Assembly: GCA_947176895.1 (NCBI GenBank)
Contig: CAMWSK010000008.1
Span: 23,699 to 87,698 of the forward strand
From: an uncultured Prevotellaceae bacterium
GTDB lineage: Bacteria; Bacteroidota; Bacteroidia; Bacteroidales; Bacteroidaceae
Direction of reading: 5' to 3'
Length of the DNA stretch: 64,000 nt
The notes under the pieces were generated by a model that saw nothing but the letters and a program-made list of their open reading frames with translations, did not search any database and had not been told where the DNA came from. Positions 55,722 through 63,484 of this stretch are shown here, piece after piece (position 1 is the first letter of the stretch; every line of letters starts with the position of its first letter). Position numbers and translations under genes: made by a program.

Positions 55722-56849
55722 ATGCTGGAAAAGGAGATAACGTTTGACCGCTTTGTGCGGGGGCTGCTGGTTTTTTCTTGCTTTGCGCTGGCCGTGTGGC
55801 TGTTGCGCTACCTGAGCGGTGTGCTGATACCCTTTTGTGTCGGTTGGCTGATAGCCTACATGCTCTATCCTGTTGTTACTTTCTTTCAATACAAGTGTCA
55901 TCTGCGCAATCGCATCCTGAGCATCATCGTCACCATGCTCATCACCTTGGCCGTGCTGACGGGTCTGGTCATCCTGGTGGTTCCGCCCACCGTTTCCGAG
56001 GGAATCCGGCTGGTGAACTTGCTGGCCGACATGGCGCGTGAACAGTTGGGCGACACCTCGTTTACCGATCAGCTTAACACTTTTGCCCGGGAACGTCAGA
56101 TACCCGACCCGTTGAGCAAGCTGATAGGTCTGGATAGCGTGAAGGAAGCCGTCCCCGTCATTTTCTCTTATGTGTGGAGTCTGATTTCCGGCACCTTCGG
56201 TTTTCTTGTCGGCTTGTTTGGGATGGTGGTCATCTTCCTCTACACGATTTTCCTGTTGATGGACTATGAAATGATTGTGAATGGCTGGACCAACATGATA
56301 CCCCGCCGCTTCCGTCCCTATGCCAAGCAGCTGATGGGCGATGTGGAGCGCAATATGAACGCTTATTTCCGCGGCCAGTGTATCATCGCCCTGCTTGTGG
56401 GCATCCTGTTCTCCATCGGATTTTTGATTGTGGGATTGCCCATGGCCATCGGTTTGGGTCTCTTTATCGGTGTGCTCAACTTAGTGCCTTATCTCCAGAT
56501 TCTGGGCATCTTGCCTGCCATGCTGTGTGTGGCTTTGCGCTCGATGGACACGGGGGAGAACTTTTGGCTGGTGCTGTTGTGGTGCTTTGTCGTGTTTCTG
56601 GTGGTTCAAGGTTTGCAGGACATGGTGCTTACGCCCCGCATCATGGGGCATCAGATGGGTCTTCGCCCGGCGGTCATTCTGCTTTCGCTGAGTGTTTGGG
56701 GTGCCTTGTTGGGCTTCATCGGTCTGTTCATTGCCTTGCCTCTCACCACTCTTTGCCTGAGTTACTATAGGCGGTTTGTGCTCAAGGAGGCTGATGAGCG
56801 GTGGCTGATAGAGAAAGCATCCCAACAGACACGTAAACGCAAAAGTTAG
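55722..56849 (+). CDS. AI-2E/PerM family membrane transporter
   Basis: A 375-residue polytopic protein of the AI-2E transporter family (formerly UPF0118). Hydrophobic helices lie at ~12-30, 32-50, 63-85, then a periplasmic loop, ~147-170, and four to five helices from ~205 to 350. Family motifs: YLSGVLIPFCVGWLIAYMLY, GLPMAIGLGLFIGVLNLVPY, and DMVLTPRIMGHQMGLRPAVI. Members have been linked to signal export or sodium-proton exchange; the substrate here is unknown. Probably co-transcribed with tdk. Confidence 0.88.
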   Translation: MLEKEITFDRFVRGLLVFSCFALAVWLLRYLSGVLIPFCVGWLIAYMLYPVVTFFQYKCHLRNRILSIIVTMLITLAVLTGLVILVVPPTVSEGIRLVNLLADMAREQLGDTSFTDQLNTFARERQIPDPLSKLIGLDSVKEAVPVIFSYVWSLISGTFGFLVGLFGMVVIFLYTIFLLMDYEMIVNGWTNMIPRRFRPYAKQLMGDVERNMNAYFRGQCIIALLVGILFSIGFLIVGLPMAIGLGLFIGVLNLVPYLQILGILPAMLCVALRSMDTGENFWLVLLWCFVVFLVVQGLQDMVLTPRIMGHQMGLRPAVILLSLSVWGALLGFIGLFIALPLTTLCLSYYRRFVLKEADERWLIEKASQQTRKRKS

Positions 56850-56853
56850 CGTA

Positions 56854-56998
56854 GGGGGGGGCGATGAAAAATTTTTAGGTTGCTTGTAAGATTCCCTGCC
56901 CCCAAGCCCTTGAAAAAAACATGTTCATCTTTTTCAAAAACATGAACACGTTTTTGAAAAAGATGAACATGTTTTTCCCCAAAGATGCACATGCTTTT
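56854..56998. repeat. Cluster E of ~22-bp palindromes with G8 tract
   Basis: In the 314-base gap between the PerM-type gene and tRNA-Lys. A run of eight G (56854-56861) is followed ~50 bases on by four units at about 56913-56935, 56936-56956, 56957-56980 and 56981-56998, with cores ACATGTTCATCT, ACATGAACACGT, AGATGAACATGT and AGATGCACATGC. It is the same family as clusters A-D. Confidence 0.8.
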
Positions 56999-57012
56999 GA
57001 AGGATTCACAAG

Positions 57013-57061
57013 TGGTATGAAACATACATGGTTTGTCTTATTCTGATTTCGTTGAACTCAC
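57013..57061. repeat. Conserved block downstream of cluster E, IS982-end-like
   Basis: A 49-base segment starting GGTATGAAACATACATGG that aligns with 39772-39817. Its distal end, TTCGTTGAACTCACGTGTTA, is close to the terminal repeat of the IS982 remnant (TTCATCGAACTCACGTTA, up to 25842). Confidence 0.65.
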
Positions 57062-57118
57062 GTGTTAAGAATTAGCTAAAAAATAGCAAAAATCTTTCTT
57101 TGTTCCGTTTCTTTTACC

Positions 57119-57126
57119 TATCTTTG
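57119..57126 (+). promoter_or_regulatory. -7 promoter element of tRNA-Lys
   Basis: TATCTTTG, 37 bases before the mature 5' end of the tRNA. Confidence 0.6.
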
Positions 57127-57163
57127 CACTCGCTATTCGGAAATCGGATGGAATTTTATGGCT

Positions 57164-57239
57164 GACTCGCTAGCTCAGTAGGTAGAGCACTTCACTTTTA
57201 ATGAAGGGGTCTCGGGTTCGAACCCCGAGCGGGTTACCA
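57164..57239 (+). tRNA. tRNA-Lys (anticodon UUU)
   Basis: A complete cloverleaf: acceptor GACTCGC pairs with GCGGGTT (two G-U pairs), the D-arm has GCTAGCTCAGTAGGTAGAGC, the anticodon stem is CTTCA/TGAAG with loop CTTTTAA (anticodon TTT at 57197-57199), and the T-arm TCGGGTTCGAACCCCGA is perfect. Discriminator base A at 57236, and CCA is encoded (57237-57239). Anticodon UUU reads AAA and AAG. Confidence 0.97.
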
Positions 57240-57240
57240 A

Positions 57241-57277
57241 GAAGAAAGGCGCTTCAACAAGCGCCTTTCTTCTTTTT
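57241..57277 (+). terminator. Terminator of tRNA-Lys
   Basis: A perfect 14-bp stem (57241-57254 and 57259-57272) with loop CAAC, followed by TTTTT (57273-57277), directly after the tRNA. Confidence 0.92.
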
Positions 57278-57292
57278 GTTCGGTGGAAAGCA

Positions 57293-57379
57293 TAAATAAA
57301 GACCCACCGTTAAAGGACGATGGGTCGGGACCTGATGTCTGCACAACGGAATAATCCTTATTGTGATTTGCTTAAAAAC
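57293..57379 (-). ncRNA. Predicted tracrRNA for Cas9
   Basis: On the minus strand. The plus bases 57361-57380 (TTGTGATTTGCTTAAAAACT) are identical over 20 nt to the crRNA-sense strand of the CRISPR repeat, so a minus-strand transcript carries the complementary anti-repeat. The predicted RNA begins AGTTTTTAAGCAAATCACAA at about 57379, about 6 nt after a TATCTTTG element. It continues through AATAAGGATTATTCCGTTGT (nexus-like) and ends in a 10-bp hairpin (57301-57310 with 57317-57326) followed by TTTATTT. Length is about 87 nt. RNase III would trim the duplex with pre-crRNA. It lies between the tRNA terminator and cas9, transcribed away from cas9. Confidence 0.85.
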
Positions 57380-57384
57380 TGATA

Positions 57385-57392
57385 CAAAGATA
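57385..57392 (-). promoter_or_regulatory. -7 promoter element of tracrRNA
   Basis: TATCTTTG on minus, ending 6 nt before the start of the 20-nt anti-repeat. The same octamer occurs in every CRISPR repeat. No good TTTG -33 box is seen. Confidence 0.65.
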
Positions 57393-57473
57393 GTGAAATT
57401 TTGTATGAATCCCATCTTTTATCGAAAAAAATCGTAAATTTACACAATCACAGAAAACATCATTTACGTTATC

Positions 57474-60400
57474 ATGAAAAATATCTTGGGACTTGACCTT
57501 GGAACAAACAGCATCGGATGGTCTGTTGTCGGAGCGGAACAGCGGGAGGATGCGCCGGATGAATTGAAGAGAATCAAGGGCGCGGGTGTCCGCATCATCC
57601 CGATGGATGCCAAGCAATTGGGAGATTTTGAAAGTGGAAACTCGGTTTCTGCTACCCATAATCGCACAGAGGCTCGTGGCGTCCGCCGCCTTTACCAGCG
57701 CAGGGCTTTGCGGCGCGAACGCCTGTTGCGTGTGTTGAAGGTGATGGACTTCCTTCCTGCCCACTATGCCCGGGCCCTCACACGCTATGGCAAGTTCACA
57801 AAGGAGGTACGCTTGCCTTGGACGAAGGACGAGGCGGGCAAACCGTTGTTCCTCTTTCAGGACGCGTACAACGAGATGCTCCGGGATTTTCAGCGGCATC
57901 AGCCCGAATGGGTGAAGGACGGGGCACGTGTCCCGTATGACTGGACGATATATTATCTGCGCAAAAAGGCGCTTACCCAAGCCCTCACGCCCTATGAGCT
58001 GGCTTGGGTGCTGTTGCAGTTCAACCAAAAGCGCGGTTACAATCTCACCCGCAGCCAGGAGGATGAGTTTGAGGAAGACACGAAGCCCAATGAAAAGGTT
58101 GAGATTCTTACGCTTCGGGTCGTTTCGGAAACGCAGGATGGGAAGGCGAAGAATGGGGGATTCTTTTGGAATATGCAGCTGTCCAATGGTTTGGTCTATA
58201 CACGTGCCTTTGCAAAGAAACCCGAGTGGGAGGGAACGGAACGCGACTTCCTTGTGACCACGAAATTGGATAAGGACGGCCATCCCGTGAAGGATAAGCA
58301 ACGAATCAGCGCTCCCAAGCCGGATGATTGGAAGCTGCTGAAGAAGAAAACCGAAGGAAGTATAGATAATTCGGAAAAGAAGGTGGGCGAGTATATCTAC
58401 GACGCCCTTCTGCATGACCCCAGGCAGAAGATTATCGGCAATTATGTGCGAACGATTGACCGCCACTTTTATGAGGATGAACTGATGGCTATCCTCAAAA
58501 AGCAGCAGGAACTGTTGCCGCAGTTGCGTGATACAGAACTCTACGAGCGTTGCATCCGCGAACTCTATCCCTCCAACGAGGCCTATCGCCTGAGCATCGC
58601 CCGGCGTGACTTTGCTTATCTGTTGGGGCAGGACATCCTGCTTTATCAGCGTCCGTTGAAAAGCAAGAAGTCGCTGATAGACGAGTGTCCTTATGAGAGC
58701 CATACCTATATAAATAATAAGGAGACGGGAGAGCAAAAACGCGTGGGCGTGAAGTGCATTGCCCGCAGCCATCCCCTGTTCCAGGAGTTCCGCTTGTGGC
58801 AGTTTATCAGCAATCTTCGCCTTTTCCAACGCGAGTGTCCTGCCGGGAACGGTACGGTGCGATTGGATGTGGATGTGACCGATGACGTGCTTACGGCAGA
58901 AAAGCGGGAGGAGATATTCGAGACGCTCAGCGGCCTGGAGGAAATAAATCAGAAGACTTTCCTCGAAAAATGCTTGGGTCTGAAGGCCATACGTGCAAAG
59001 AAAGGTGAGGCTCCCCGGCCTTTACCCTATTACTGGAACTACAGTCAGGACGATACGAAAACCTATCCGTGCTGTCCCACTCGGGCCGCCATCTTGGGAG
59101 CGTTAGGGAAGGCCGGCATCGATGCAGCGTTTCTCACGTCCGAACGGTTGGAGCATCTTTGGCACATCCTTTATTCTATTGACGATACCGAGCAATTGCG
59201 TTGCACCCTTAAAAGGTATGCCGAGCGCGAGAACCTGCCCGTGGATGCCTTTGTGAAGGAATTTTCGAAGTTGCCCGCCTTCGAAAAGGATTACGGTTCC
59301 TATTCGGCCAAGGCCATCGGGCGTCTGCTTCCGCTCATGCGCATGGGAAACCATTGGCGATGGGAGGATATAGACGTTGCCACGCGTCAGCGTATCGACC
59401 ACATCATCGACGGCGAAGTGGACGAGACCATCCCGTTGAAGGTGAGGGAGAAGATGCAGTCGCTCACCTGCCATGAGCATTTCCGGGGTCTGCCTCTTTG
59501 GCAGGCTTGCTACGTGGTGTACGGTCGCCACAGCGAAGGCAGCGAGATTTCGAAATGGAACAGCCCCGAGGATATTGACACTTTCCTCCATCATTTCCGG
59601 CAACACTCCATGCGCAACCCCATCGTGGAACAGGTGGTGACAGAGACCTTGCGCACCGTGCGTGACATCTGGAAGGAGTACGGGCACATCGATGAGATAC
59701 ATATCGAGATGGGGCGCGACCTGAAACAGACAGCCAAACAGCGTGAGCAAACCGCCTACCGCAACCGGGAGAACGAGACGCGCAACCAGCGTATCCGTGT
59801 CCTGCTGAGCGAGTTTGTCAACCCCCAAAGCGGTATCGAGGGCGTGCGCCCCTACAGTCCCACGCAACAGGATATCCTGCAGATTTACGAGGAGGGTGCT
59901 TTGACCGGCTTGGAGGAAAGCGATAAGGATTATGAGTTCGTGCGCAAGATGCGCACCACGGCTCAACCCACACCCTCCGATGTGGAGCGTTATCGCCTGT
60001 GGCTCGACCAGAAATACATCTCACCCTACACGGGTGAGCCAATCCCCTTGGCACGCCTGTTCACGCCTGATTATGAGATAGAGCACATCATTCCCCGTTC
60101 GCGTTTCTTCGATGACAGCATGCAGAATAAGGTTATATGCGAATCGGCGGTCAATAAACTTAAGGATAACCAATTGGGAATGGAGTTCATCCACGGCCAT
60201 GCCGGGGAAACGGTAACGGTGGCGGGAGGCAGGACGGTGCGCGTGTTGTCTGAAGAGGAGTACACGAAGCACGTTACCGACAACTACGCCCATCTTTCCG
60301 GTAAGAAGAAACGCCTTTTGATGGACGACATTCCCGATGATTTCATCGAAAGACAACTCAACGACAGCCGCTACATCGCACGCTACGTCACCTCGTTGCT

Positions 60401-62024
60401 GAGCAACATCGTGCGTCGTGACCACGATGATGAGGGCACTACCAGTGTCAACGTCATTCCTACCAACGGTTCCATCACCACGCGGCTGAAGAGGGAATGG
60501 GGCATGAACGATGTGTGGAACCGCATCATCCTGCCACGCTTCCAACGCATGAACCGGCTCATCGGAACAAACGAGTATACGGCCACCAACACCGAAGGGC
60601 ATGAGATTCCTTCCGTGCCGCTGGCGCAGCGTGAGGGTTTCACGTTCAAGCGCATTGACCACCGCCACCATGCCATGGATGCCATTGTCATTGCCTGTAC
60701 CGGTCGGCGCCATGTGCAGTTGTTGAACAACGAGGCTGCCAAGAGCGGGAACAAAGAGCTTCGCCACCAACTCTCGCACCTCTTGCGCCGTTACGAGGAA
60801 GTGACCCTGAGCAATGGCAGCAAGCGTCAGGTGCCCAAGGAGTTTTTGATGCCATGGTCTACTTTTGCAATTGATGTGGAAAGAAGCCTGCGCGACATCG
60901 TCATCAGCTTCAAACAAAACCTGCGTGTAATCAACAAGACGGTGAACCGCTACACACGTTTTGCGGATGGCAAGAAGATTGTCGACAGGCAGATCAAAGG
61001 CGACAGCCTGGCTATCCGTAAGCCGATGCACAAGGAAACCGTCTACGGTGAAGTGAACCTTCAGCTTATAGAACGCGAACCCTTGAAGAAGGCTTTGAAT
61101 CATATTGACAAGATACAGCATGCCGACCTACGCCGCGAGTTGAAACGGTTGAAGGCTTCCGGACTTACTTATAAGCAGATACCAACTTATCTGGATAAAG
61201 ATGTGTGGGCGGATGTTGACTTGGATGCCATCCCCGTGATGTATCTGGCAAGCGAAAAGGGTGAACATTATTATGCCACACGCAAAACTTTGGACGATTC
61301 TTTCGATAAGAAAGCCATTGAAAGCATCACCGATAGAGGCATACAGAAGATTCTTTTGGCACATCTGGCTCGATGCAATAACAATCCCAAGGAGGCTTTT
61401 TCTGCCGACGGAATCGAGGAAATGAATCGCGATATTCGCGAATTGAACAATGGACATGACCATCAGCCTATCAAGAAAGTACGTGTCTTTGAGAAGTCTG
61501 AACTGAAGTTTGCTGTCGGGCAGACGGGAAACAAGACCGCCAAATTTGTGGAAGCTGCCAAGGGAACGAATCTTTTCTTTGCTGTTTACGAATATGAGAA
61601 GTTGAATAAAACCACAGGAGCGATGGAGCGTGAGCGTACGTTTGACTCAATACCTCTGATTACGGTTATCAATCGGTTGAAGTCGGGGCAGCTTCCTGTG
61701 CCCGCAGACAGAGAGGAGTCAAGGCTCCTCTTTAGCCTTTCACCCGGCGACCTCGTCTATCTGCCCACACTGCAGGAACAAAAGCATGGCATTGATGTGG
61801 CGGCATTGTGCAAAGAGCGGATTTACAAGATGGTGAGCTGTACGTCTTCAAAGTGTTATTTCGTTCCATGTTCTGTGGCATCTGTGATTTTAGATAAGGT
61901 GGAACTTGAGTCTCATAATAAAATACAGAAAGCGGATTCCGGTGAGATGATAAAGCAGACGTGCCTCCCCATCAAGGTGGACCGACTGGGACGTATCATA
62001 GAAATAAACGGACAAAAGATATGA
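57474..62024 (+). CDS. cas9: Cas9 nuclease, type II-C, large form
   Basis: A 1516-residue RNA-guided DNA endonuclease. RuvC-I: ILGLDLGTNSIGWSVV with catalytic Asp8. Arg-rich bridge helix at ~70-95 (RRLYQRRALRRERLLRVLKV). The recognition lobe spans ~95-735. RuvC-II: IHIEMGRD with Glu745. HNH: YEIEHIIPRSRFFDD with catalytic His871, and later NK residues. RuvC-III: RIDHRHHAMDAIV with His1065/1066 and Asp1069. About 450 residues follow for the WED and PAM-interacting domains. All active residues are present, so it should cut both strands. It is longer than many II-C Cas9s (about 1000-1100) but in the range of the large Bacteroidota forms. The gene heads cas9-cas1-cas2; there is no csn2 or cas4. 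A weak promoter candidate TAAATTTA lies at 57435-57442. Confidence 0.97.
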   Translation: MKNILGLDLGTNSIGWSVVGAEQREDAPDELKRIKGAGVRIIPMDAKQLGDFESGNSVSATHNRTEARGVRRLYQRRALRRERLLRVLKVMDFLPAHYARALTRYGKFTKEVRLPWTKDEAGKPLFLFQDAYNEMLRDFQRHQPEWVKDGARVPYDWTIYYLRKKALTQALTPYELAWVLLQFNQKRGYNLTRSQEDEFEEDTKPNEKVEILTLRVVSETQDGKAKNGGFFWNMQLSNGLVYTRAFAKKPEWEGTERDFLVTTKLDKDGHPVKDKQRISAPKPDDWKLLKKKTEGSIDNSEKKVGEYIYDALLHDPRQKIIGNYVRTIDRHFYEDELMAILKKQQELLPQLRDTELYERCIRELYPSNEAYRLSIARRDFAYLLGQDILLYQRPLKSKKSLIDECPYESHTYINNKETGEQKRVGVKCIARSHPLFQEFRLWQFISNLRLFQRECPAGNGTVRLDVDVTDDVLTAEKREEIFETLSGLEEINQKTFLEKCLGLKAIRAKKGEAPRPLPYYWNYSQDDTKTYPCCPTRAAILGALGKAGIDAAFLTSERLEHLWHILYSIDDTEQLRCTLKRYAERENLPVDAFVKEFSKLPAFEKDYGSYSAKAIGRLLPLMRMGNHWRWEDIDVATRQRIDHIIDGEVDETIPLKVREKMQSLTCHEHFRGLPLWQACYVVYGRHSEGSEISKWNSPEDIDTFLHHFRQHSMRNPIVEQVVTETLRTVRDIWKEYGHIDEIHIEMGRDLKQTAKQREQTAYRNRENETRNQRIRVLLSEFVNPQSGIEGVRPYSPTQQDILQIYEEGALTGLEESDKDYEFVRKMRTTAQPTPSDVERYRLWLDQKYISPYTGEPIPLARLFTPDYEIEHIIPRSRFFDDSMQNKVICESAVNKLKDNQLGMEFIHGHAGETVTVAGGRTVRVLSEEEYTKHVTDNYAHLSGKKKRLLMDDIPDDFIERQLNDSRYIARYVTSLLSNIVRRDHDDEGTTSVNVIPTNGSITTRLKREWGMNDVWNRIILPRFQRMNRLIGTNEYTATNTEGHEIPSVPLAQREGFTFKRIDHRHHAMDAIVIACTGRRHVQLLNNEAAKSGNKELRHQLSHLLRRYEEVTLSNGSKRQVPKEFLMPWSTFAIDVERSLRDIVISFKQNLRVINKTVNRYTRFADGKKIVDRQIKGDSLAIRKPMHKETVYGEVNLQLIEREPLKKALNHIDKIQHADLRRELKRLKASGLTYKQIPTYLDKDVWADVDLDAIPVMYLASEKGEHYYATRKTLDDSFDKKAIESITDRGIQKILLAHLARCNNNPKEAFSADGIEEMNRDIRELNNGHDHQPIKKVRVFEKSELKFAVGQTGNKTAKFVEAAKGTNLFFAVYEYEKLNKTTGAMERERTFDSIPLITVINRLKSGQLPVPADREESRLLFSLSPGDLVYLPTLQEQKHGIDVAALCKERIYKMVSCTSSKCYFVPCSVASVILDKVELESHNKIQKADSGEMIKQTCLPIKVDRLGRIIEINGQKI

Positions 62025-62052
62025 GATGTAAACCCTTAAACCTTCAACCACC

Positions 62053-63003
62053 ATGATAAAGAAGACCATTTATATCGGCAATCCTGCCACCTTGTCTTTG
62101 CGACTTGGGCAGATGGTTGTCCATCGTCCCGATGTGGAGCAGAGCAACCTGCCCGAGTTTGCCAAACAGGAAACGCGCATCACCCGCCCCATCGAGGACA
62201 TCGGGGTTCTGGTGCTCGACCACCAACAGATTACCATCACGCAAGGCCTTATGGCCGCTTTGGTGGAAGCCAATGTGGCCATCGTCAGTTGCGACCGCCA
62301 TTGTATGCCCACGGGTCTGATGCTTCCTTTGGACATGAACACCACGCAGTGTGAACGCTTCACCCTGCAGATTGGCGCCTCTCTTCCTTTGAAGAAACAA
62401 CTTTGGCAACAGACCATCCGCCAAAAGATAGAGAACCAGGCCGCTGTGCTTGAACAGTTGACGCCGACCGAAACGGGTTGTATGCACAAGTGGGCAGCCG
62501 ACGTGAAGAGTGGGGATGCCGAGAACCATGAGGCCCGTGCCGCAGCCTATTATTGGCGCAACCTGTTCGCCGGCATTCCCGGGTTGGAGTTGTTCATCCG
62601 CGGAAGAGAGGAAGCACCGCCCAACAATCTGCTCAATTATGGCTACGCCATTCTGCGTGCCACCGTTGCCCGCGCTTTGGTCAGCACAGGTCTGCTGCCC
62701 ACCTTGGGCATTCATCATCATAATCGCTACAACGCTTATTGTCTGGCCGATGACATCATGGAGCCTTACCGCCCCTATGTGGACAAGCTGGTGTTCGGCC
62801 TGGTCGGGCAGTTCGGTGTGCAGGGTGTCCGGTCTCTCACACGTGAGCTTAAAAGTTATCTGCTCACCATCCCCACGATGGATGTCACCCTCAACGGCAA
62901 ACGTTCGCCTTTGATGGTTGCCGTCAGTCAGACCACAGCTTCGCTCCAGCGTTGTTTTGCCGGAGAATCGCGTAAGATTGTCTATCCGGTAGTGTCGCGG
63001 TAA
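62053..63003 (+). CDS. cas1: CRISPR integrase Cas1 (type II)
   Basis: A 316-residue Cas1, the metal-dependent integrase that inserts new spacers with Cas2. The N-terminal beta domain starts IKKTIYIGNPATLSLRLGQM; the helical catalytic domain has NNLLNYGYAILRATVARALV (Glu region upstream), GIHHHNRYNAYCLADDIMEP with the catalytic His, and YRPYVD. The size and motifs are those of type II Cas1. It lies 28 bases after cas9 and 17 before cas2. Confidence 0.96.
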   Translation: MIKKTIYIGNPATLSLRLGQMVVHRPDVEQSNLPEFAKQETRITRPIEDIGVLVLDHQQITITQGLMAALVEANVAIVSCDRHCMPTGLMLPLDMNTTQCERFTLQIGASLPLKKQLWQQTIRQKIENQAAVLEQLTPTETGCMHKWAADVKSGDAENHEARAAAYYWRNLFAGIPGLELFIRGREEAPPNNLLNYGYAILRATVARALVSTGLLPTLGIHHHNRYNAYCLADDIMEPYRPYVDKLVFGLVGQFGVQGVRSLTRELKSYLLTIPTMDVTLNGKRSPLMVAVSQTTASLQRCFAGESRKIVYPVVSR

Positions 63004-63020
63004 ATAACGTTTTTGTTGTC

Positions 63021-63356
63021 ATGTTGTCCCGTTTAAGCGAGTATAGGATTATGTGGGTTCTGGTTTTCTTCGATTTACCAACGGCCACCAAGACGGACCG
63101 TCGTCACTATGCTCAGTTCCGCAAGCGTTTGCAGCAGGATGGCTTCACCATGTTTCAGATGAGCATTTATGTTCGTCATTGTGCCAGCATGGAAAATGCC
63201 GAGATGCACGAGAAGCGCGTCCAGCGTTTCCTTCCCGAATACGGTCAGGTTGCCATCATGTGTATTACCGACAAACAATTTGCAAACATTAAGCTTTTTT
63301 ACGGTTCAAAACCCATTGTTCCGAACGCTCCCGGCGCTCAATTGGAGCTGTTCTGA
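63021..63356 (+). CDS. cas2: CRISPR adaptation protein Cas2
   Basis: A 111-residue Cas2 with a ferredoxin-like fold that bridges two Cas1 dimers. RIMWVLVFFDLPTATKTDRR contains the conserved Asp after the first strand; FQMSIYVRHC is the third-strand region, and QLELF is the C-terminus. The start at 63021 keeps the family N-terminus LSRLSEYRIMWVLVFFDLP. It is the last gene of the operon and is followed by a hairpin. Confidence 0.95.
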   Translation: MLSRLSEYRIMWVLVFFDLPTATKTDRRHYAQFRKRLQQDGFTMFQMSIYVRHCASMENAEMHEKRVQRFLPEYGQVAIMCITDKQFANIKLFYGSKPIVPNAPGAQLELF

Positions 63357-63372
63357 CGGTTTTTGCGAAAAA

Positions 63373-63416
63373 CAGGAAAGAGGATTCTCGCTCTCTTGCA
63401 AGAATCCTCTTTCCTG
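63373..63416. terminator. Bidirectional terminator between cas2 and the CRISPR array
   Basis: A perfect 16-bp inverted repeat (63373-63388 and 63401-63416), 17 bases after the cas2 stop codon. Because the array is predicted to be read on minus, this hairpin would stop both the cas operon and the pre-crRNA. T-rich sequence follows on plus (63421-63436). Confidence 0.8.
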
Positions 63417-63484
63417 AACAACTTCTTTTTCTTTTCCTAATCCGCCTTGTAACAACTTGTTTTCGTTGTATTTACAACGGATAA

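Noticed and set aside
6561..56998. The palindrome clusters as parS sites for ParB
   Set aside because: The units centre on CATGAACATG or CATCGCGATG and do not match the parS consensus GTTTCACGTGAAAC; they are also spread over the whole window in tandem, unlike parS.
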